Assembly: GCA_015494735.1 (NCBI GenBank)
Contig: WGAQ01000131.1
Coordinates: 1 to 7,153 of the forward strand
Direction of reading: 5' to 3'
Length of the DNA stretch: 7,153 nt
Origin: Caldifarciminota bacterium
GTDB lineage: Bacteria; Hydrothermota; Hydrothermia; LBFQ01; DSFT01
Shown: piece by piece, positions 1-5,229 of the stretch
Numbering within the stretch: position 1 is the first letter of the stretch
How the letters are laid out: each line of letters opens with the position of its first letter
Notes under the pieces: generated by a model
Database searches by the model: none
The model's input: only the letters and a program-made list of their open reading frames with translations
Told to the model about the DNA's origin: nothing
Made by a program: the position numbers and the translations under genes

Positions 1-31
1 ACTTCAGGCTTGCACTCAGTTTTCTTCTCAT
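1..31 (-). CDS. 5' end of a gene overlapping the dehydratase subunit; probable second dehydratase/reductase subunit (partial)
   Basis: Only the first 10 codons are in the window, reading MRRKLSASLK; the rest lies beyond position 1. The ATG (31-29) overlaps the TGA stop of the upstream dehydratase gene as ATGA, and a strong Shine-Dalgarno GGAGGTG (37-43) sits 5 bases before it, the same motif and spacing as the ligase gene. The start is therefore well supported by sequence, and translational coupling is likely. The product cannot be identified from 10 residues. Family knowledge: HgdA/HgdB and BcrB/BcrC type subunits are usually encoded by adjacent genes, so a partner subunit is the first guess; an activator ATPase of the HgdC/BadF type is the alternative, although its usual glycine-rich start is not seen. 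The functional assignment is inference only. Confidence 0.6.
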   Translation of the reverse strand, partial: MRRKLSASLK

Positions 32-1107
32 TCCAGCACCTCCAGAAAAGCCCCTATTCGGGTGATGGTCTGGTGGGAAAGGGGGTCGTTTATATCCACT
101 TCCACATGGACGGAGGGAATTCCTGCCTCCTTCAGTCTCCTTCGCATATCTGGAAGGTCGAAGAGTTCCGGCTCGCAAAATTTCACCGTATAAAATACCA
201 CACCGGAGGCTCCCGAAGTCTTCACTTTATCCACCATGTACCTGAATCTATCCTCTATAAGATCCCCTCTGACCACATCGGGAGGCCCATATACGATACG
301 CTCTGCCATCCTCACGAACGGGTCATCGCTCTTTCCTTCGGGATAAATTCTCCTGCCACAGCATGCGAAATCATCATTCACAACCACACCTCCGAGGGCT
401 TGAATCTCATCCAGTACATCCATGGGCTCGGGGACTATACCGGCCATAATTATGGGAATTCCCTCGGGTGGGTCCCCCGCATACAGGTCCATGACCTTCT
501 TTATCAGAGCAATGAATTCTTCAGCAGGGAGATACTGTCGCGTCCTGATAATCCTGTAGAAATCTCTTACCGAAAGGGAAATCTCTGTCCTGAACTCATA
601 AAATCTGGAGAGCATTGAATCCGCCTCCTCTTCTTTCCTTATACTTTCCATGAGTAGCTCTCTGGAAGGCCGAAATCCCGTCAATTCAGAAAGCCATTCA
701 TACATTCTCTCGACTTCGCTGGCAAGAAATTCCACATCTTCAGGACGCCTGCCCCTGGGCATATACATTGGAAAGACCGGTTGCTTCGGTTTCACGAAAT
801 CCAGGAGAAGGCTTCCGAGACCCTGAAGGGAGTCGCATGCATGGGGAACCACGATGAAATCAGCACAATCCAGACCACCGGATTTGAGAAAAGCCAGCAT
901 ATTATGAACCATGGAACACACGTAGGGCTGGAGATGGGCAGCGCTATAACTGATATCCATTCCAGGAGGTCCCCATACTTCTATCGGAAGAACCCCGAAA
1001 GCCCTCAAGAGCTCCCGGGGATAGTGAATGGGCATGACAGCAGCCACCCTGCCTCCCCCCTCCCTGAATTTATCGCATACTGTCTTTCTTCCGGGTAAAT
1101 CAATCAT
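28..1107 (-). CDS. 2-hydroxyacyl-CoA dehydratase / benzoyl-CoA reductase family subunit (HgdB/BcrC-like)
   Basis: This 359-residue protein is of usual length for the iron-sulfur subunits of 2-hydroxyacyl-CoA dehydratases and class I benzoyl-CoA reductases. These cytoplasmic, oxygen-sensitive enzymes use an electron delivered by an ATP-driven activator to make radical or reduced CoA-thioester intermediates. Visible family marks are the N-terminal PIHYPRELLRAFGVLPIEVWG stretch (about 26-46), cysteines at 64 (PYVCS), 91 (PHACDS), 249/250 (DFACCGRR) and 311 (KFCEPELFDLP), and the C-terminal TRIGAFLE (349-356), close to the usual RIEAFLE. C64, C91 and C249 or C250 are the likely [4Fe-4S] ligands. 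The ATG overlaps the ligase gene's end by 8 bases, and AGAGGAAG lies about 8-10 bases upstream. Substrate and choice between dehydratase and reductase cannot be read from sequence. The family call is firm; no signal or membrane segment is seen. Confidence 0.88.
   Translation of the reverse strand: MIDLPGRKTVCDKFREGGGRVAAVMPIHYPRELLRAFGVLPIEVWGPPGMDISYSAAHLQPYVCSMVHNMLAFLKSGGLDCADFIVVPHACDSLQGLGSLLLDFVKPKQPVFPMYMPRGRRPEDVEFLASEVERMYEWLSELTGFRPSRELLMESIRKEEEADSMLSRFYEFRTEISLSVRDFYRIIRTRQYLPAEEFIALIKKVMDLYAGDPPEGIPIIMAGIVPEPMDVLDEIQALGGVVVNDDFACCGRRIYPEGKSDDPFVRMAERIVYGPPDVVRGDLIEDRFRYMVDKVKTSGASGVVFYTVKFCEPELFDLPDMRRRLKEAGIPSVHVEVDINDPLSHQTITRIGAFLEVLE
37..43 (-). promoter_or_regulatory. Shine-Dalgarno site of the partial gene at 1-31
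   Basis: GGAGGTG on the minus strand lies inside the last codons of the dehydratase gene, 5 bases before the ATG at 31-29. It is what makes the tiny terminal open frame credible as a real gene start rather than chance. Confidence 0.65.
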
Positions 1108-2776
1108 TCTTCTGCTTCCTCTTTTTGATTTCCTCTTCCCTGAGAACCCTTCTGAGTATCTTTCCTATCGCGCTCTTGGGAAGTTCCTTACGGAATTCCA
1201 CTTCGGAGGGAACCTTGTATTTGACCAGATGCTCCCTGAAGTATTCGATGAACTCCTCCTCCGTTGCCGTCTCCCCCTCCTTCAAAACGATGAAGACCTT
1301 TATCCTCTCTCCCAGATAATCATCCGGCACTCCAACGGTTATCCCTTCTTTCACTTTCGGATGTTTGTAAATCAATTCGTCTATCTCCCTCGGAAAAACA
1401 TTGAAGCCGCCCACGATTATCAAATCCTTCTTCCTGTCCGTAATGTAGAAGTATCCATCCTCATCCATGTATCCAATATCACCCGTGTAGAGCCATCCAT
1501 CCTTCAGGGTGTTCTTCGTCTCCTCCGGAAGGTTATGGTATCCCTTCATGACAGTTGGGGTTTTCAGCACTATCTCCCCCTGCTCTCCCGGAGGAAGGTC
1601 CTCTCCCGTCTCTATGGAAACGATTTTCGCATCCACATCGGGAAATGGCAATCCTATACTTCCCACCTTATGCTTTCCCCTGTAGGGGTTTGCCATTATG
1701 GCGGTGACAGCCTCCGTCAGACCGTATCCCTCTATGGCTCTGCCTCCCGTCCTCTTTTCGAAGTTCTCCTTAATCGCTTTCGTCAGGGGAGCAGCCCCAA
1801 CCCAGACAGCCTTCAGACTGCTGAAATCGTACTTATCCACATCCTTCAGATTGGAAAGGGCTACCAGTATGGTGGGGACAGCGGCGGTTATCGTGGGTTT
1901 ATACCTGTGTATCGCCTTTGCCATACCGCGGGCACTGAATCTGGGGAGCATCACTATGGGCATACCCGCCAGTATGGGCGCATTCATGGTAACGTTCATG
2001 CCATATCCGTGGAAGAATGGGAGAACTGACATTATCTTCTCTTCGGGATTCAAATCACCCCAGGTCTTTATCATGTGGGCATTTGCAACGATGGCAAAGT
2101 GCGAAAGTATTATCCCCTTTGCAACTCCAGTGGTGCCGCCCGAATAAATCATAACCGCATCATCATCCGGGTCCACATCCGCAGGCTCGAAACCCCTGAG
2201 ATTAGCATGCTTTATCAAATCGGCCAGATTGTAGAAATCGGCTCCGGATTTATTCTTCCACTTCCTGACCAGCGGAAATTCCTTCAACAGCTGGGCGATA
2301 TTCAGGGGAAAGGGCAGATAATCGGATAAATAGGAATAAATTATCCTTTTAAGGGGCGTTTTACCTACAAGTGGAACCACCTTCTCAAGGAACAGGGGGA
2401 TGGTTATAACGGTATCCGCCTCCGAATCCGTAAAGTGGAATTCCAGTTCGTGGGTCGTATAAAGGGGATTGAGGGGAACCACCATGGCACCCGTTTTGAG
2501 AACAGCATAGTATGAGATGACGAAAGCAGGAGAATTGGGTAGAATCAGAGCCACCTTCTTTCCCTTTCCAATCCCCATTCCCATCAGGGAAGCGGCAAGC
2601 CTGTCGGACATCTCCTTTATCTGGCGATAGGTCAGCTCCTTTCCAAAGAAGATGGAAAGGGTGCTATCCGGGTATTTCCTGGCAGATTCGTCCAGGAGCC
2701 CGTAAAGGGGCATCTCTGGATAATTCAGGCTTTTCGGCACATGGCTATCGTAAAACCTGTACCAGGGTCTATTCAT
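1100..2776 (-). CDS. AMP-forming acyl-CoA ligase (FadD-like acyl-CoA synthetase)
   Basis: This 558-residue member of the ANL adenylating family should convert a carboxylic acid, ATP and CoA to acyl-CoA, AMP and pyrophosphate in the cytoplasm. All diagnostic motifs are intact: the phosphate-binding loop YSGGTTGVAKG (211-221), YGLTEA (351-356), GWLYTGDIG (427-435, ATP ribose-binding Asp433), the hinge DRKKDLIIVGG (447-457) with NVFPREID after it, and PKSAIGKILRR (533-543) with the catalytic Lys539. Length and motif wording resemble long-chain fatty-acid-CoA ligases, but the natural acid is not determined. The ATG at 2776 is supported by AGGAGGTG ending 5 bases upstream, and that site can be masked by a hairpin (2779-2836). 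The gene overlaps the dehydratase gene by 8 bases, which suggests it supplies that enzyme's CoA substrate. It follows a 232-base gap, so its own promoter is likely. The family is certain; the chain-length preference is unknown. Confidence 0.92.
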   Translation of the reverse strand: MNRPWYRFYDSHVPKSLNYPEMPLYGLLDESARKYPDSTLSIFFGKELTYRQIKEMSDRLAASLMGMGIGKGKKVALILPNSPAFVISYYAVLKTGAMVVPLNPLYTTHELEFHFTDSEADTVITIPLFLEKVVPLVGKTPLKRIIYSYLSDYLPFPLNIAQLLKEFPLVRKWKNKSGADFYNLADLIKHANLRGFEPADVDPDDDAVMIYSGGTTGVAKGIILSHFAIVANAHMIKTWGDLNPEEKIMSVLPFFHGYGMNVTMNAPILAGMPIVMLPRFSARGMAKAIHRYKPTITAAVPTILVALSNLKDVDKYDFSSLKAVWVGAAPLTKAIKENFEKRTGGRAIEGYGLTEAVTAIMANPYRGKHKVGSIGLPFPDVDAKIVSIETGEDLPPGEQGEIVLKTPTVMKGYHNLPEETKNTLKDGWLYTGDIGYMDEDGYFYITDRKKDLIIVGGFNVFPREIDELIYKHPKVKEGITVGVPDDYLGERIKVFIVLKEGETATEEEFIEYFREHLVKYKVPSEVEFRKELPKSAIGKILRRVLREEEIKKRKQKND

Positions 2777-2778
2777 TT

Positions 2779-2836
2779 ACGCACCTCCTTTGAAGTACCG
2801 GAGTAAGACGGATAAATTCTGACCAAAAAGGTGCGT
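2779..2836 (-). promoter_or_regulatory. Candidate Shine-Dalgarno-sequestering hairpin in the ligase leader
   Basis: On the minus-strand RNA, ACGCACCUUUUU (2836-2825) can pair with AAGGAGGUGCGU (2790-2779). The stem has 12 continuous pairs: eight Watson-Crick at the base, two G-U, then two A-U. The 34-base loop is 2791-2824. The downstream arm contains the whole AGGAGGTG ribosome binding site and ends 2 bases before the ATG, so the folded RNA should block initiation. A weak alternative pairing exists: GGTG (2847-2844) with CACC (2833-2830) would release the site but is only 4 pairs. The pairing is seen directly; the regulatory role is inferred. It matches no riboswitch or T-box class I recognise. 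Confidence 0.45.
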
Positions 2837-2888
2837 TTTAATTCACCATTTAGTTCCCTATATTTGAAGCAAAATTCAACATCCACCT

Positions 2889-2912
2889 CGAAAGTATAAA
2901 GTAAAACTTTCG
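2889..2912. promoter_or_regulatory. Perfect inverted repeat, possible operator
   Basis: The arms CGAAAGT (2889-2895) and ACTTTCG (2906-2912) are exact reverse complements separated by 10 bases. On the minus strand the hexamer TATACT (2898-2893), a 5/6 match to a -10 box, overlaps one arm. No good -35 box stands 16-18 bases before it. The size and symmetry suit a dimeric repressor of the TetR or GntR kind, which often control acyl-CoA ligase operons. That link is inference. Confidence 0.35.
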
Positions 2913-2935
2913 CAACAAAGATGAAAGAGGAACAC

Positions 2936-2968
2936 CTTATAGAAAATCAATCACTACCGGAATGTCAA
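2936..2968 (-). promoter_or_regulatory. Weak candidate promoter for the ligase operon
   Basis: A perfect -35-like TTGACA (2968-2963) is followed 21 bases later by TATAAG (2941-2936). The spacing is too long for a good sigma-70 promoter and no better -10 sits at 17 bases, so the call is tentative. If used, it would give a leader of roughly 150 bases that includes both the inverted repeat and the hairpin. Confidence 0.22.
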
Positions 2969-3008
2969 AAAATAACAACGAATGAAGGAAACAGGAGCAG
3001 GTTAGAAA

Positions 3009-4013
3009 CTACCTGTTCTCTCTCCCTGCAAGACGCTTAAATAAATCAAACAGGACTTCGATAAGCCTTTCTATGCCAATCCCCAGAAGGGCTGAAATCT
3101 TTATGGTCTTTATGTCATCTATTTCATCCGGCAAATCGCCATCGTATGCGTCGATTTTATTGATGACGATGATGCGCTCCTTGTTCAGGATTTCGGGGTC
3201 GTATTTCTCCATCTCTTCCAGGAGTTTGTAATACTGCTCCTCCACATCCCCGCGGGTGGGGTCCAGAACGAAAACAAGCGCCCTGGTCCTCTGGATGTGT
3301 CTCAGGAATTCGTGTCCCAGTCCCCTTCCCTGGCTCGCCCCCTCGATGAGACCGGGAATGTCCACCAGAACGAGATGATGGAGTCCCAGGTCATCCTTCA
3401 GAACTCCCAGATACGGATTAAGGGTGGTAAATTCGTAGTTGGCTACTTTCGATTTTGCTCCGGTAAGGGTGTTCAGAAGGGTGGATTTGCCCACATTGGG
3501 GAACCCCACGATTCCCACATCTGCAATCGTCTTCAGTTCCAGTTTAATCCTGCGGAATTCTCCTTCCTCTCCCGGCTCCGCAATCTGGGGAGCCCTGTTG
3601 GTGGGACTTTTGAAGTGCACATTTCCCCTGCCTCCTTTTCCACCCCTTGCGACAAGTATTTTCTGACCGTGCTTCAGAACCTCCCCTATCTTCTCCCCCG
3701 TATCCGCATCATAGACCACTGTCCCCAGGGGAACCTTTATGTAAAGGTCCTTTCCGGAAGCCCCCTTCATCTTCTTGGGACCACCGGGTTTTCCATCCTC
3801 AGCCTTCAGAAATCTCTTATCCATTAGATGGGCAAGGGTCCGAAGGGATTTGTCCCCAACTATATAGACATCCCCACCCTTACCGCCATCCCCACCATCG
3901 GGACCACCGCGGGGAACATACTTCTCCCTGCGAAAATGAACCATTCCATCCCCACCCTTTCCTCCTTTCACAGCCAGATAAGCCACATCTAACTTATTCT
4001 CCACCCGCGGCAT
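3009..4013 (-). CDS. obg: Obg GTPase (ObgE/CgtA), ribosome assembly factor
   Basis: Obg is a slow cytoplasmic GTPase that binds the large ribosomal subunit and helps its late assembly. The 334 residues show the glycine-rich Obg fold first (about 8-160), with HFRREKYVPRGGPDGGDGG at 26-44 and the ARGGKGGRGNVHF stretch at 122-134. The GTPase domain follows: G1 GFPNVGKST (170-178), switch FTTLNP (195-200), G3 DIPG (218-221), G4 NKID (285-288) and G5 SAL (307-309). It ends just after the G domain, so the C-terminal OCT domain of the Bacillus and Thermus proteins is absent; many bacterial Obg proteins also lack it. The start is uncertain: no Shine-Dalgarno is well placed before ATG 4013 (GGAG lies about 19 bases away), and GTG at codon 4 would also fit the family N-terminus. 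It lies 43 bases after the lipoprotein gene and may share its transcript. Confidence 0.96.
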   Translation of the reverse strand: MPRVENKLDVAYLAVKGGKGGDGMVHFRREKYVPRGGPDGGDGGKGGDVYIVGDKSLRTLAHLMDKRFLKAEDGKPGGPKKMKGASGKDLYIKVPLGTVVYDADTGEKIGEVLKHGQKILVARGGKGGRGNVHFKSPTNRAPQIAEPGEEGEFRRIKLELKTIADVGIVGFPNVGKSTLLNTLTGAKSKVANYEFTTLNPYLGVLKDDLGLHHLVLVDIPGLIEGASQGRGLGHEFLRHIQRTRALVFVLDPTRGDVEEQYYKLLEEMEKYDPEILNKERIIVINKIDAYDGDLPDEIDDIKTIKISALLGIGIERLIEVLFDLFKRLAGRENR

Positions 4014-4056
4014 GCTGAAAATGTTAAATCATCTCCGTATGTAAAACTGTAAATCC

Positions 4057-5190
4057 CTACCACTCGCTCCACACGATGGGCTCACCCGTATTGGGATTCA
4101 GTTTCATGAAAGCGATATCGTCCATACCATCGCAATAACCACCGATAGCAAGGTTACCATCACTGTCCTGAATAATGCTCGCATAAGCCAATGAACAAAC
4201 GAAATCCCCCAGAAATTCCCTATACCATACAACGGATAAATCAGGTCTGAGACGCATTACAAAGTTGAAGAAATTTCCATTCCTCAATGCTGAGCCTATC
4301 AACACTACATCCCCACCGCCCACTTTAGTCATGTCCTCTACTATCGTCATGGAGTAATCGATTGTATCATATTCCATGAGATTCCCAAGACTGTCCACCC
4401 TGAATATTGCAGAAAATCCATCCAGAAAGCCCCTTACTATGATGGCGCTGATAAGGAATGTTCCATCCCCGAACCTTTCCATAGCCTTCACATACCCCGC
4501 ACTGTATCCGAAGAGTTCCTTCACATCTATGAAGTTGGTCAAAAGGCTGTCCAGGTCGCTGTTCAGTTTGATGAATAAGTATCCATGCATGTCCGTCAGA
4601 GTGTCATTCTCCTGCACAGCAATGTATATCTCCTCTCCATCGGTCTCTATAACGGCACTCCTCGACCACGAGACCTCTAAATAAAAACTGTCTATCGGTT
4701 CAAGCGATTCGTTTATCTTATAAACCCTTGCATCTCTCAAATGGCTTAGTGCATAAATGGCTCCATATTCCCTGCTCTCTATCTGGTCTGTTATGAAGTG
4801 TGGAACGAAGGTTTCGTACCTCTTCATCTCCAGAATGTTCCAATTCTCGTCCAGTTTCACCAGATTCGAGCCATTGCCCAGAAAATACTCTCTAACGTTC
4901 TCCGACCTCACTATAAAATCACAATACCACTCCAGATTCTCAAATATATTTCTTTCCACGAGTTTTCCCTCTCTGTCCACTTTCAACAGCATGCATCGGG
5001 GGGGATAGTATTCTCCCCCTCCATCCGTCCATCCGCTTATGATGTAGTACCTCACATCGTGGGTTTCGGTTATTCCGTATGCCTCCTGTGAGCCCTCCAT
5101 GTGGTATATAACAACTGGCACCCTTCTTACCTCAGGCTGCGTCGCACAGCCGGAAAGGATGAATGGAATAAGGAGAAGGAATCTTCTCAT
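4057..5190 (-). CDS. Predicted lipoprotein with beta-propeller-like repeats, function unknown
   Basis: I do not recognise a specific family. The N-terminus MRRFLLLIPFILSGC is a clear lipoprotein signal: two arginines, a hydrophobic stretch, and lipobox LSGC with lipidated Cys15 and Ala at +2. The 377-residue precursor should be anchored to a membrane facing outward. The mature part carries about seven irregular blade-like units containing phrases such as LLKVDREGKL (68-77), LVKLDENWN (110-118), VYKINESLEP (156-165), LFIKLNSDLD (205-214), IFRVDSLGN (262-270), VMRLRPDLS (311-319) and FMKLNPNTGE (361-370), which suggests a beta-propeller. Four other cysteines (66, 90, 332, 353) could form disulfides. 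No catalytic motif is visible; a binding or scaffold role is a guess. A Shine-Dalgarno-like GGGAGG touches the ATG with no spacer, which is abnormal. It starts 39 bases after the propeller gene. Confidence 0.82.
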   Translation of the reverse strand: MRRFLLLIPFILSGCATQPEVRRVPVVIYHMEGSQEAYGITETHDVRYYIISGWTDGGGEYYPPRCMLLKVDREGKLVERNIFENLEWYCDFIVRSENVREYFLGNGSNLVKLDENWNILEMKRYETFVPHFITDQIESREYGAIYALSHLRDARVYKINESLEPIDSFYLEVSWSRSAVIETDGEEIYIAVQENDTLTDMHGYLFIKLNSDLDSLLTNFIDVKELFGYSAGYVKAMERFGDGTFLISAIIVRGFLDGFSAIFRVDSLGNLMEYDTIDYSMTIVEDMTKVGGGDVVLIGSALRNGNFFNFVMRLRPDLSVVWYREFLGDFVCSLAYASIIQDSDGNLAIGGYCDGMDDIAFMKLNPNTGEPIVWSEW

Positions 5191-5208
5191 CCTCCCATCG
5201 AAATTTTA
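5191..5208 (-). promoter_or_regulatory. Unusual start region of the lipoprotein gene
   Basis: Reading the minus strand toward the start, TAAAAT (5208-5203, a 5/6 match to TATAAT) is followed by TTCG, then ATGGGAGG directly joined to the lipoprotein ATG at 5190. The GGGAGG has zero spacing, too close for normal use as a Shine-Dalgarno. The same bases encode a three-codon frame, ATG GGA GGA TGA, whose stop overlaps the true ATG. No -35 box is seen 16-18 bases before TAAAAT, so a promoter here is unproven. Confidence 0.3.
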
Positions 5209-5229
5209 AATGCTCAAATTACACACCCC

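Noticed and set aside
10..618. A 202-codon plus-strand open frame
   Set aside because: It is the complement of the dehydratase gene, with no domain and no ribosome binding site of note.
1028..2029. A 333-codon open frame on the plus strand
   Set aside because: It lies opposite the acyl-CoA ligase and dehydratase genes, whose minus-strand motifs are unmistakable. Its translation has no recognisable domain and is explained by codon bias of the real genes.
2777..3008. Known riboswitch, T-box or small gene in the 232-base gap
   Set aside because: No open frame of useful length with a ribosome binding site, and no conserved riboswitch or T-box core that I recognise; only the hairpin, inverted repeats and weak promoter elements are reported.
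2987..3020. Possible terminator after obg: GAGAACAGG (3020-3012) can pair imperfectly with CCTGTTTCC (2995-2987), with an alternative CAGGT/ACCTG stem
   Set aside because: The stem is short and mismatched, overlaps the stop codon, and the T-rich run (TTATTTTTT) comes too far downstream for an intrinsic terminator.
4014..4056. The 43-base gap between the lipoprotein gene and obg, searched for a promoter or hairpin
   Set aside because: It has only a TTTACA without a matching -10 at good spacing and a 4/6 TAACAT near the start; nothing strong enough to annotate.
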